NCBI GenBank assembly: GCA_032622095.1
Contig: CP136063.1
Coordinates: 25,424,987-25,488,986, forward strand
DNA from: Siphonodentalium dalli
Lineage: Eukaryota; Mollusca; Scaphopoda; Gadilida; Siphonodentaliidae
Length of the DNA stretch: 64,000 nt
Direction: 5' to 3'
In this document: positions 1 to 10,002 of the stretch, in pieces
Layout: each line of letters starts with the position of its first letter
Numbering within the stretch: position 1 is the stretch's first letter
The notes under the pieces: model-generated
What the model was told of the DNA's origin: nothing
What the model saw: only the letters and a program-made list of their open reading frames with translations
Database searches by the model: none
Position numbers and translations under genes: made by a program

Positions 1-19
1 GTACTATGAGCAGTCATGG

Positions 20-91
20 AAAATAGCACATTTTGACATTACCACAGAGAACTATTGGAAGAACTCATTGTATCAGGTGCAAGGCAGGAAA
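20..91 (+). repeat. Inverted-repeat arm flanking LINE relic (left)
   Basis: This stretch reappears in reverse complement at 2386-2455 with almost no differences. Its first 17 bases (aaaatagcacattttga) also occur in direct orientation at 2244-2260, right after the 3' tail of the LINE relic. The direct copy looks like a target-site duplication. The inverted copy is not explained by simple LINE insertion. Confidence 0.7.
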
Positions 92-589
92 CCCGGGGTT
101 AGCCCCCCAAACCACTCCCTTCACATGTATTATACACAGGGTACACGGACGGAGTGTGTGGTTGATTGCCAGCCTCAATGGTGATATGATACGATTAAGA
201 GGATTAAGCACGTGTTAAGTTGCTTTTCACTTCTTCCCGACCTGTTATAATTGCAAAAAATCAACTGCTTTTATTTCTCCTATAACTTGACAAATGAACT
301 ATAAAATATACATGGTTGTGTTTCACAGATGTTATACTACATGTTTACCTAGAAATAATAAAAAGATGTTAAAAGCTTGTGTCATAAAAAGAACTTGAAA
401 TTTGCATGATTTTTTCCGTTTTTGTGCAACCACAACTATAAATGAAATGAGAGTAGAATTGACTTTGGGTCAAAATAAGGTAGTCCTGCAACCAATCTAC
501 CCCGCCCAGGTAATGGTGTCCTCCATAAATGTTTGCCTGCCCCTCCACCCCCACTACGCGTACGCTCCTGACCACGTCACGCTCTTGGC

Positions 590-2243
590 AGGAAAACAGG
601 AAAAGGTGAACTGTTAAAAGATAACCTGATTGGTTTACGAAAAGTGAACAACGAAATTGAAAGTAGATTAGATTGCTACTTGAAAATCTTTATGATTCTT
701 TATGCCGATGATACAGTTATCATGGCAGATACCCCTAAATCACTACAATCACAATTAGATCAGTTTGAAAAATATTGCGACAAATGGAAACTAACAGTCA
801 ATGTCGAAAAAACTAAAATTCTTAACATGTCAAAACACAGTCTCTCGAAGAAAACGAAATTTATATTTAAAGGACAAAAACTAGATGTAGTAACCAAATT
901 TAACTATCTGGGCATAACGTTTGCCAAATCTGGATCTTTTATGCCCGCGAAAAAAATGTTGGTTGATAAAGCCACACGGGCCATGTATTCCATTATTGGA
1001 AAATCCCGCAAACATTGTCTCTCAATAAGAAATCAACTTGACTTATTCGATACACACGTTGAACCAATACTTCTATATGGCTGTGAGGTATGGGGATACG
1101 GTGATAATGATCTATTGGAGAGCGTTCAACGAAAAATTTTAAAGCACATACTTCGACTACGACCATCAACCCCAAATTTTATGATATATGGCGAAAGTGG
1201 GAAATTGCCTTTAAATATACTGATTAAAACTAGAATGTTTAAATACTGGTGCAAAGTCACAAATAGCGAACCTGAAAGATTTCCAAAAATGTTACTGAAT
1301 CTAACGCAGGCAATGTTATGCGACGTCAGAACAGATGAAAACATTTTCCCCTGGTTGAGTTGTATTCACGTGTTGATAGACAAATGTAATCTGCCGCATA
1401 TATGGTGTGCAGGTCATGCCACCAACGTAGATAAGCTGGTATCATATCTAAAATGTTGCCTTATTTCCGAACAAAGAGATTCGTGGGAACGTGCTATATG
1501 AACAACACAAGTCGTGGTAAGATATTCCGAATTTTCAAACACGACTCTGATTTTGAACCCTATCTTGATGTACTTAGCGACCATAACCGAACACTGTTAT
1601 GCAAATTCCGAACTAGTAACCATAAGTTACCAATAGAAACGGGACGGTGGAACAATACCGAACGTAATGACCGCACTTGCGTGTTATGCGATACAGGGTT
1701 AATTGGCGACGAATTTCACTACCTTCTCGTATGTACAAAAATGAACAACGCCCGGCGCAGATTGTTACCAATGTTAACTGGCCGACGCCCTAATACAATA
1801 TTGATGAGCGATTTACTCAACGACGACAATGTAACACATCTCCGCAAGTTGTGCGAATTTATTAAGCTTGTAAATCGAGAAATGACCGAATAACTCAGCT
1901 AGACAATAAGTCGAACAAGCATTATCATAATTTATGCAAGAACAGTACCGATATTCGCATATACATAGTTATTGATATATAATTATAAATATGTATATGT
2001 AAGCATATACAATAAATTTATTTAGTTGTATATGCCTATATATATTTACAATATTCATATACATGTTACAGTATTATACATCTATGTAGCGATGAAGGTT
2101 ATGTAATATAATCCATGTATACAACATTTGTCACCCGCAAGCTCGCATGTTTATGTACATATTGTATATATTTAAATTGTTATTATCTCCATACCTATGT
2201 ATGTATAGGTTTATGAGAAATAAACTGATTGATTGATTGATTA
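590..2243 (+). mobile_element. 5'-truncated LINE copy with 3' UTR and TGAT-repeat tail
   Basis: After the coding relic come about 330 bases of AT-rich 3' UTR, ending in ataaac followed by four or more TGAT units (about 2224-2243). Many LINEs end in a short tandem tail like this. The direct repeat aaaatagcacattttga lies immediately beyond the tail (2244) and also at position 20. That suggests a target duplication, although 20 to 590 is then unexplained and may be older rearranged sequence. The exact 5' end cannot be fixed. Confidence 0.7.
620..1893 (+). pseudogene. Non-LTR retrotransposon reverse transcriptase, C-terminal part, frameshifted
   Basis: The frame from about 620 to 1501 shows the catalytic YADD motif of a non-LTR (LINE) reverse transcriptase (LYADDTVIMAD, about 700-730). 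It continues with a thumb-like region containing FNYLGITF and LYGCEVWGYG. The reading then shifts frame near 1495-1500 and continues to 1893 with the typical LINE C-terminal zinc-binding segment: CRxRTSNHKLPIE-like text, then CVLC followed by EFHYLLVC. The fingers, palm motif A, endonuclease and ORF1 are all missing, so this is a 5'-truncated copy. The frameshift makes it non-functional. The clade was not determined. Confidence 0.88.
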
Positions 2244-2385
2244 AAATAGCACATTTTGATCCTATAAATTGCCAGATTTAGGGTACACCGGTACAGTCCC
2301 CCTTTAAAACCAACGAAAAAATAGCTTGCCTAGACAAAGTCCAAAAATAATTTCTACTAAGTAATCTATATATAATTCCAAAATG

Positions 2386-2455
2386 TTTCCTGCCTTGCAC
2401 CTGATACAATGAGTTCTTCCAATAGTTCTCTGTGGTAATGTCAAAATGTGCTATT
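2386..2455 (-). repeat. Inverted-repeat arm (right), partner of 20-91
   Basis: Near-perfect reverse complement of 20-91. It lies about 140 bases downstream of the LINE tail. Confidence 0.7.
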
Positions 2456-2940
2456 AAACACATTAAAACCAGCGGCAGCTTGAAAACCAGCTATTAATGT
2501 CAAGATGCAATCAAATCCGGGAGTTTGTGAATCCTGCTGATAAAATGTTTAAATCTCATGTGGTATGGTATCTGGGACTTTGTTATGATGATACATTGGT
2601 AGCCAAGCATTATTTGAGTGTTAGTGGACGTCTCTGTCGAGAGATCTGCTTGTGAAATTGCCGTCTGCCATACTATTAGAGATTATATATATATAGTGCA
2701 TTGCTTCCCAGCTTGTTCTCATGACAATAGTTAGTTTTAGGTCCTATATATAAGACACTTATAGTTCAACTGTTTCACATATTAAATAATATATATATAT
2801 ATGAAACTATTTAAATGTGACGTGTGGACCTAAATTATAGTATTTAAAAATAAATGGTTCTAAATGAACAACATATCCTCATGAAATAGTTCCATAATCG
2901 AATCGTGGACAGGGACGTTGCGAACAGGTCAGGGATGGTG
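2456..2940. other. Non-coding, AT-rich, no feature recognised
   Basis: No open frame of note. Short TA runs near 2687 and 2790. Confidence 0.5.
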
Positions 2941-2949
2941 TTGTCCACT

Positions 2950-3300
2950 TCCGAAATTCCTATTGCACCACCCCCCCCCCCCCCCCGGAGCTAAATTTTC
3001 GAATCAACTATACCAGGTTTCCAAATAAAGGAAATTCCATTTGCACCCCCCCCCCCCCCGCCCTTGGATAAAAAAATTTCAAATCTACCGCCCTAAATTT
3101 TCGGAATTTCCATTTGCACCCCCCCCCCCCATTGAGTCTAATTTTATTCCAAATCTACTACCAGCAGTGTTCGCGCTGGACCGAAAAAAACTTTAGCCAA
3201 AAGTTTAGCCAAATGAAAATTTTATTAGCCAAATGAAAAAAACTTTAGCCAAATGTTTTTTGGCCAAATTAAAAAAAACTTTGGCCAAATTAAATCATCG
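2950..3300. repeat. Degenerate tandem repeat with long C-tracts, then an AGCCAAA-type repeat
   Basis: Three imperfect units share a 'ggaattTCCATTTGCAC' start followed by 13-18 Cs (ends near 2986, 3059 and 3131). From about 3185 to 3290 a different short repeat takes over, with repeated TTTAGCCAAA or TTTGGCCAAA words. A G-tract of similar length lies near 3456-3470. No coding potential was seen. Long homopolymers here may contain assembly errors. Confidence 0.65.
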
Positions 3301-3870
3301 TTTTCTGGTCGGTTCACAATTAATGACTAAAACGTAAAATCTAACAGACACAGGTAAAATACACAATAATTGAAACAATTTTGATGAACTAGAAGTATTT
3401 TTATATATATCATTTATTACAAATTTATTAATCTTTATGTGAAAGAGTGATTTGGGGGGGGGGGGGGGGTTAACCCGGGATTGTCCTTCTTAATGTAATT
3501 ATTTTTTTGTTTTATATCAATATCTTTTTTAAAATCATTAAATATTTATCCAAGGATAAATATTTAAGTGACATCTGGAAACTAATAGTCTACCAGTATT
3601 CTAAAATTTCTGAATATTCCCGAAATTCCGGAATTTGCCAACTAAAACATTCAAATTACAGGTAGAAACTTAAGAATTCCTACCAAATTCTACCTGAAAT
3701 TCCAAAAATGTCGAATTTTGACCTCCGAAAGTTGAACATTTTGGCAAATATTGGGAGGGGGTGACACCCCCATCCCCCTGTAGCGACGTCCCTGCGTGTT
3801 GATCAAAAATGCTGAAACAGTGAAATAGGCCCATGACTGTTGTATATATATTATCAATTATGTACTTACC
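3300..3870. other. Non-coding, no feature recognised
   Basis: AT-rich with one G-tract (about 3456-3470). An open frame on the minus strand (3670-3960) has no recognisable features. Confidence 0.4.
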
Positions 3871-3978
3871 TTTGTGGATGAGTTGAACTGTTCCAATGTA
3901 ATCTATGTCAATATTTCGTTCTTTGCCAGTGCCATCGGATGCCTTTATTCTATATTGCACAGAAACAGTTTCCGAAGC

Positions 3979-4026
3979 ATGAATTCAGCACTACTTGTCG
4001 CAGCAGTTTTCTTAAGTTTTTTCATC
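3979..4026 (+). CDS. Possible signal-peptide exon (very tentative)
   Basis: From the ATG at 3979 the frame encodes MNSALLVAAVFLSFFIG, a hydrophobic stretch like a secretory signal peptide. It is followed at once by a GTAAAC splice-donor-like sequence (4027). First exons of secreted proteins often end this way in phase 1. No downstream exon was found that would confirm it, so chance is a real alternative. Confidence 0.2.
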
Positions 4027-4029
4027 GGT

Positions 4030-4913
4030 AAACACTCGAACTTTCCGCAGAATGAGGTCCTCATAGGGTGAATGTATATAAGTGATGTTTCCCCCCTCGC
4101 ATAGGCGATTTAGCAGCACCAAATTAACCCTCTTGTGACCCCAATCTCCTTGATCAAATAATCAACTAACTTCAGATGAGGTTCCCAGAGGGTGAATTTA
4201 CTCATGCTAGCCGGCTATGCTGGACAGCCTAATTAAATTCACCCTCTGGAGACATCGTAATGAAAATGTAACACGTCTGCCCTAATAAGATAGCTCCAGA
4301 AATCTTTAGGCGGTCTGTATATCTTTCACACATTTAATGTCGGAGACATCTGTTTTCGATTTGCTAAATGTTGGTGGTCGACAGGCTAATATGTTATGGC
4401 AGGGCCAACACGCTCCAATATGCCTCTACGATGGCGTTGGCTAGTCGAAACATTAAAGAACATGCATGGAATGACATGCATTTTCTTTGGCTAAATTTGA
4501 TCAGCATTGTATTTTTAATTACCATCTGGCGGCGTATACATTTAACCGGGCTGCAACAAAAGTCCAAACTTGTTGACTGTTGTTGAATGTTGCAATTGTT
4601 GACTTTTTGTTGTCTGTATTTCAATGCACCGTGTAGCACCAGATTTCAGATCAATATATATGGACGGTCAGTTTGATATATACTGCTAATAGTAATAAAG
4701 AAATGAATGACCCTATCCAGGACTTGTCTCGTGTCAATTTGTCACAAAACTAATCCGGGCGAAGCCTTAAGCCGCGGACAGACGATCAAACTATTATTGG
4801 AATAAAAATATTCGAACATGGATTGTGATCGTGTGTCCGCGTCTCGCACAAAAATATTACGAGTTAGCCCCGCCCTTCTCTTCTCATGTATATTACTTAA
4901 TCATATCATATCA
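4030..4913. other. Non-coding, no feature recognised
   Basis: No convincing gene. A short direct duplication of GAGG(T/A)GAATTTA-like text occurs near 4060-4260. The open frames here are short and unremarkable. Confidence 0.4.
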
Positions 4914-4919
4914 CCATTG
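4914..4919. repeat. Target-site duplication CCATTG (left)
   Basis: Identical to 8294-8299. It directly borders the inverted terminus beginning TACGGTGGCCCG. Confidence 0.75.
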
Positions 4920-5037
4920 TACGGTGGCCCGCAAGTGCCACCGCAAAAAAAACTTTTCAAAAGTTTGTTTTGCCGTGAACTTTTGACTCACGGCAAAACA
5001 AACTTTTCAATCACGGCAGAATAAACTTTTCACTCAC
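4920..5037 (+). repeat. Terminal inverted repeat, left end of the 4920-8293 element
   Basis: Begins TACGGTGGCCCGCAAGTGCC and contains AACTTTTCAAAAGTTTGTTTT, then two or three partial units of the TTTTGCCGTGA(GTG)AAAAGT motif. It is the inverse of the right end with a few mismatches and indels. Confidence 0.8.
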
Positions 5038-5407
5038 TTTTCAAATAAACACCGAGTCTTTCCTCTATCTCGCGTGTGAGAAGTCCTAAACCGTTCACAT
5101 TGGCTTCCATCATGAAACTTTCCAGATCATTGACATATACTTTGAGATAAAAGTGCTGAACCCCAAAATTGAGGTGCATGCCCTTAAAAAATGGATTGTT
5201 TTGGGTTTGTGGCCATTCCGCACATTTTGAGTGGTCAGACAATCTCCTATGTCCAACGGTTCTGGAGATATAGTCGAATGGTAGTACTTTGCACAAAAAG
5301 GGCGTGGCCATTTCACCCATTTCGCCCTCAATGGGAAATGTGTTACCATCCAAATATTGTTCTTGGACCTTCAATAGTGGACTCATGAAGAGTTTAGCTC
5401 TGGGCAT
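5030..5407 (-). CDS. Unidentified 125-residue open frame inside the DNA element
   Basis: A continuous frame on the minus strand. The composition looks protein-like: it contains Trp, Cys and mixed charges, with segments such as FLCKVLPFDYISRTVGHRR and a C-terminal NGLGLLTREIEERLGV. No catalytic motif or known domain was recognised. Its stop lies at the inner edge of the left terminal repeat, so it would be transcribed outward from the element. It may be a fragment of the element's former transposase or of captured sequence. The frame is long for such AT-rich DNA, but without homologues this stays a hypothetical. Confidence 0.35.
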   Translation of the reverse strand: MPRAKLFMSPLLKVQEQYLDGNTFPIEGEMGEMATPFLCKVLPFDYISRTVGHRRLSDHSKCAEWPQTQNNPFFKGMHLNFGVQHFYLKVYVNDLESFMMEANVNGLGLLTREIEERLGVYLKSE

Positions 5408-5409
5408 AC

Positions 5410-6397
5410 AAGTGCATACAAAACCACCATGAGCTACTCTAGTAAATATAATTTGTAATATTTTCGGAGATATTCATTGGATTTTGGTGAAACTTGAAAA
5501 CAGAAAACAAATGACTTCGTGGTGATGGTGTCGCAACAATCACGAAAACTGGAATTATTTTATTGTAGCGGTATTATTGTATTCCAACGTTTGCCCAGCG
5601 ATAACGACTTTTGTCTGTCCGACGTGCGGCACGAATCTGCAAATTTCGTTTACTAGAAAGATTGTTCTTCCTTATGTGTTGCTATTTTCACCTATAGAGT
5701 TTTCGCCTAGTGCATAACGGCAGGTGTCCCTTTGAGCATGTAATGCCCCGAAGTACGGAATGGTTAGCTATATATATAACGTGTGGTTTCAACAAAAGTT
5801 ACATTTTCTTACCGAACATGCACATTTTAATAGCGTGGACATTAGCTGTACTTAATGTAGTTCAAAATATGAACGGTATCAAAAATTATATCTCTCATCA
5901 TAAAAGTGTTCATGACAAACACGATTATCTTTTCAGATTTCCACGTTGTTGTAGGCATGGTATTTCGTTAAATTCTATAGGATCAAGAAGCGAAATCACG
6001 ACAAAACATAACTCCAAAATGTCTATAGAAAAGTAAAATAAATCGCTCTAGTAGAATATAGAGTGTTTGAGGGTGTTCTTAATTTAGTATGATCAGATAT
6101 ATATATATATATGTACCTATGCCAGATATAGCATGCCAAAAATCAGTTGCAAAAATCTACCAAATTAATTATTTAAACCCAAAACTGATGACGAACACCC
6201 AAAAACAAAGTCAGTCAGAGTACATACAACATGGATTTTGAATAAATTGTTGATGCATATATCCAGAAAATTAAATTTAAATGTTAGGGAGACACAAAAA
6301 TGTCCCCCTAACATTAATGTTTCCCTAATATATGTATTTTCCCTGCGAAATGTCGCCCTAACATTGGTTGTAGAAACATATAACATACAAATCTTTC
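5410..6397. other. Non-coding interior of the DNA element
   Basis: No gene recognised. The frame at 5710-6036 (plus) has no domain-like features. A GGGTGTTCTTAATTTAG / TA-repeat stretch sits near 6070-6115. Confidence 0.4.
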
Positions 6398-6620
6398 AAG
6401 ATGAGTTGTGTAGACATATTGGTCAAAAAGCTGAAGAAATTTCATTATTATCATCATTATTGGTTTTATATATATATATATATATAAAACCAATAAACCT
6501 TCAGCTTTTCAGAAATTTCATTATTATCATCATTATTGGTTTTATATATAAAACCAATAATGATGATAATAATGAAATTTCTTCAGCTTTTTGACCAATA
6601 TGTCTACACAACTCATCTTG
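6398..6620. repeat. Three-arm hairpin (foldback) with an internal duplicated arm
   Basis: The sequence from 6398 (CAAGATGAGTTGTGTAGACA) through the TTATTATCATCATTATTGG word and a TA run is matched in reverse complement, ending at 6620 (ACAACTCATCTTG). A middle copy of the TTCAG(..)AAATTTCATTATTATC segment lies near 6495-6550. The same word therefore occurs twice forward and once inverted, as if a hairpin tip was duplicated. Confidence 0.75.
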
Positions 6621-6794
6621 ATCCCCGAATGAAATGAATCAGTATTTTCCGTTCAATTAAAGGATAGGAGCTTCCATAAGTTCTGTAACTTCATGTGCTC
6701 CGAAATTTATCGCCTCTCATCCATGTCACCAACTGTATTATCTTTATTTGTATTTTGTTTATCGACTGAGGGATAATAAAATATGTTTAAATCA

Positions 6795-6890
6795 TAAGAA
6801 TACAGTTTTATCTTCTACAATAAGCGATTGGAATAGACTGCCAACATACGTGAAACATTGTACGAACCTGGATATAAACACACCCCTACT
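6795..6890 (+). pseudogene. LINE C-terminal relic
   Basis: One frame reads TVLSSTISDWNRLPTYV, matching the S..P/R.I..WN.LP signature near the C-terminus of CR1/Jockey-type reverse-transcriptase proteins. Only about 30 codons are recognisable and surrounding frames are broken. Confidence 0.5.
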
Positions 6891-6899
6891 ACTATTTTG

Positions 6900-7340
6900 G
6901 TCATACATGTAGTCGCAAATCTCAAGTATTCCAAACGCGATTGAGACAGCTGAACTGTAGTAATTTGAACTAATTTGAAGTCTGTACTACACCTCTTTTG
7001 GCTATTAATACATGCGTTGCACTCATTACATATTCAACGGCCTTGGTAATATTCCATTTGCCTTCGCACCGACTGGCCTTATATGCATGCCGTCCGAGAC
7101 ATTTAAACGGTCTGGGAGAGGACTTACACAAAAGCCACAATAGGCTTGTTATCTCATCTCATTCCAATCACCCATAATCAACCATTAGCATAAATATAGA
7201 TGTGTGCTATAATCGTGCTTGTCAGATCATCTGTTTTTGACAAGACCACGTCCTGCAATGCCAAGGACATCATTTATTTATCTCGGTGTTTTGAATATGA
7301 TATTCCCTGCATGTGTTTGCGTGGGCGTCTCTTTGAATTC
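6900..7340. other. Non-coding interior of the DNA element
   Basis: No feature recognised between the LINE relic and the TDP-43-like frame. Confidence 0.4.
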
Positions 7341-7376
7341 TGACTCAGTTGTGTTTTACGCAACACAAAAGTAAAA

Positions 7377-7601
7377 ATGCCACTTCCTCAAGGGTTACAT
7401 TTAAAAAAAAAATCGGATTGTACCTCCACGGTGTCAATCCCAGTTGATGCAAATGGCACCGTGACGCTCTCCACAGTACGGAGTCAATTTCCAGGGACAA
7501 TTGGATTACAGTTCCTTCGGAACGGGGGGGAAATTGCAGGCATAATGAGTAATGTCTTGTTCGAATTATACACAAAAACATTTAAATTGAGTAACATATA
7601 A
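7377..7601 (+). CDS. TDP-43 N-terminal-domain-like open frame
   Basis: Residues about 22-41 read IPVDANGTVTLSTVRSQFPG, closely following the diagnostic IPxxDDGTVLLSTVxAQFPGAxGL pattern of the TDP-43 (TARDBP) N-terminal domain, and are followed by TIGLQFLRNGGEIAGIM. In TDP-43 this ubiquitin-like fold mediates head-to-tail oligomerisation. Here the recognisable part is only about 40 residues. The frame continues to a stop at 7599-7601 with no RRM domain. The lysine-rich start (MPLPQGLHLKKK) may be an intron/exon artefact; the true exon could begin a little upstream or at an acceptor not identified. It lies inside the 4920-8293 element. Known: the domain occurs at the N-terminus of TDP-43. Inference: this is a captured or domesticated module, or an exon of a larger element protein. 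Confidence 0.55.
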   Translation: MPLPQGLHLKKKSDCTSTVSIPVDANGTVTLSTVRSQFPGTIGLQFLRNGGEIAGIMSNVLFELYTKTFKLSNI

Positions 7602-7732
7602 CCTGAGAGTATCAAAATACAGTGCGGTTAAAAAGTCGGAACATCACCACATGATATAGATTTACGACCTGATATACTATTGCTCGCTCCCACGATATCA
7701 CAGCCTTGAACAATTTTTTATCGCGAGAGACC

Positions 7733-7937
7733 ACAGGGGCCTGTAACGCGCTCCGCTGCCCGCCCCCTTTTGCGCTGCCCATATACGCCGCTTCTATATA
7801 CGCGCCTGCTTCACGTTAATGGTAGTAATATAGAGACTATATTACTACCATTAACGTGAAGCAGGCGCGTATATAGAGCGGCGTATATGGGCAGCGCAAA
7901 AGGGGGCGGGCAGCGGAACGCGTTACAGGCCCCTGTG
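7733..7937. repeat. Near-perfect palindrome with ~100-bp arms and a 3-base loop
   Basis: ACAGGGGCCTGTAACGCG... on the left is mirrored on the right, centred at 7835 (CTATATTACTACC pairs with GGTAGTAATATAG; loop AGA). Only one mismatch and one single-base indel were seen. The arms are GC-rich compared with the surroundings. Such a structure could extrude as a cruciform. Confidence 0.85.
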
Positions 7938-7954
7938 CGAGAGACAGAGAGAGG

Positions 7955-8293
7955 TTTAGCAATGTTACCGTGAGTGAAAAGTTTATTTTGCCGTGAGTGA
8001 AAAGATTGTTTTGCCGTGAGTGAAAAGTATGTTTTGTCGTGGATGAAAAGTATGTTTTGCCGTGAGTGAAAAGTATGTTTTGCCGTGAGTGAAAAGTATG
8101 TTTTGCCGTGATTGACAAGTTTATTTTGCCGTGACTGAAAAGTTTGTTTTGCCGTGGATGAAAAGAATGTTTTGCCGTGAGTGAAAAGTTTATTCTGCCG
8201 TGATTGAAAAGTTTGTTTTGCCGTGAGTAAAAAGTTCACGCCAAAACAAACTTTTGAAAAGTTTGTTCGCCGTGGCACTTACGGGCCACCGTA
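7955..8293 (-). repeat. Right terminal inverted repeat plus subterminal minisatellite
   Basis: About eleven units of roughly 24 bases (GTTTTGCCGTGAGTGAAAAGT with variants at the second G/T and at ATG/TTG/TTA) run from about 7970 to 8235. They merge into the terminus, which ends GGCACTTACGGGCCACCGTA. Only two or three of these units exist at the left end, so the array expanded on one side only. Confidence 0.85.
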
Positions 8294-8299
8294 CCATTG
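8294..8299. repeat. Target-site duplication CCATTG (right)
   Basis: Identical to 4914-4919. Confidence 0.75.
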
Positions 8300-10002
8300 A
8301 GGTTCTTCGCCCTCAACCAGGATGGCTTCAATATACCTACCCTGTTCCTAAGTGTCTGTAAAGGCCATAACCTGCCTTAGAACACAATTATTAATGAATA
8401 TATTTGAAAACAACTTAAAACAAGGGCAAAAATGTGAATAGAAATTTTTTTTGCACAAACTCATTTTTTTGGGCATCTTCGGACACTATTATCTGAATAT
8501 TTCCTGTGGGTTAATTACTCATCAATGATGCTTTAGTAAGAAGGGGTTATCAATAAATATGGTACCTACCCCGCTACAATGCTTGAGATCTAGAATATTA
8601 ATTATTATAAACTAGAGTTCAAATTCCAATGATATTCACTCAATCACTGGCTGTTATAATGTCAGAGATATTCCCAATGCTGAAATGCCATAAAAGGACA
8701 AATGTTGAACATTGACTCAGATTCATAGGAATAACTATTTGATTACTTATTTACTAGGCCTATAGGTTTTATTATAGTCCTAGTAAATAAGTAATCATCA
8801 GAATCTCACTCTTCAGATTTGCAAATTGCAGTTAAAAGTTTATATTAATATTATAATATCAACTAGTAATATAATAAAGACTTTGACAACGGAACATGTT
8901 TGTATATCGATGTAAATGTATTATAAGCTTCAAGCTTGTGCAATTAGTATACATTCATACTAACTCGTCCGAGTTTTCGTGTTAAATTTGTGATTTATTT
9001 ACTACGGTATATTTTATTTACTTTTAAATGAATTGCTTCATCGTATATGGCGTCCATACTTGTGTATTTTGAGCCCTGATTATCATGACGTTGACAGTTT
9101 TATTGATGGGCTGGAAAAATAATTACCCGTTGTGCATGGCGAAATAATGAACCGACCATAAGCGAGTAATTGCATGTCGACTCCACTACTAGTAGTAGTA
9201 GGCCTACTAGGCACTAGAATCGATCTAGATAGCGATATGCGATACAAGTCAATGATGACTCCACCGGGAATGGAGAGCAAGTCGGTCTGGAACAGAGAGT
9301 AATCACACATCATGACGATACAATATTTAACATATATATTACATATTATTGTATCGTCATAGTTTATGACTACTTAATAAGTTAACCCTTTGAACACTGC
9401 GATCCCTGGCTCCCCACAACGATCGACATCATCTGACCATGACCCTGGGCTCCCAGTGTTATTTTTGTTTAGGCGCAATGTGTTGGTTATGTTTAAATGG
9501 TGTCACGGGTCTGAAACTTTACATGTATGTTCCCCATGGACCACTGAGTTTTTTAAGATCGGGATACATTATGCCACACGATCACTCCCTGGCAACGGTT
9601 GCTATGCAAATACCCGAAATTCATGGCCAACCTTATTACCGGAAAGTGTATACTGTATTGACCACGTTATACATATGTGACAGTCCAGCTTTAATCTTCC
9701 ACGTAGTTGACCGCGTTTCGATCAATCAAACGCAACATTTCAGTGCAACGAAGGTCATTCCTGGCAGTTCGCATTCCGGTGTATTCCAGTGGACGCAGCC
9801 ATCAACAAAAAAATATACAGTACCGTACTTTAATAACTTCGTACCGAAAAGCGACAAAGCCAAACTACCATGTACACTCAATTTCAAAGATATTGTTTTG
9901 AACCATAATTTATATTGTATTGTCCTGAGTACTATAATACTTTCAACAAATATTTTACAAAAAGTAGGCTACTAAATTTGTGGTTGTATTATCGCTGTAT
10001 GG
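8300..10002. other. Non-coding with two small hairpins
   Basis: Holds hairpins at 8741-8796 (GATTACTTATTTACTAGG and its inverse) and 9312-9360 (ATGACGATACAATA and its inverse). A 178-codon plus-strand frame (9439-9975) shows no domain, is low in charge pattern and is probably chance. Confidence 0.5.

Larger units (their letters stand above)
4920..8293. mobile_element. TIR-bounded DNA element carrying a TDP-43 N-domain-like frame
   Basis: The unit starts TACGGTGGCCCG(C)AAGTGCCAC and ends with the reverse complement. The match extends inward for about 118 bases (4920-5037 against 8176-8293), and CCATTG flanks both sides. This is the structure of a cut-and-paste DNA element of about 3.4 kb. No transposase was recognised. 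The interior holds an unidentified 125-aa frame (5030-5407, minus), a three-arm hairpin (6398-6620), a LINE C-terminal relic (about 6795-6890), a TDP-43 N-domain-like frame (about 7377-7600) and a ~100-bp-arm palindrome (7733-7937). I cannot assign the superfamily; the 6-bp duplication and terminal TACGG do not match a class I know securely. It is probably non-autonomous. Confidence 0.78.

Noticed and set aside
7955-8235. Regular ~24-bp repeats that could recall a CRISPR array
   Set aside because: Units are directly adjacent with no unique spacers, lie in a eukaryotic transposon terminus, and no cas genes exist.
7811-8278. 155-codon minus-strand frame with TAKQTFQSRQNKLF repeats
   Set aside because: Translation of the minisatellite; period 24 is a multiple of three, so it stays open without coding.
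9439-9975. 178-codon plus-strand frame
   Set aside because: No domain or motif, overlapping other open frames of similar length, and no splice or repeat context to support it.
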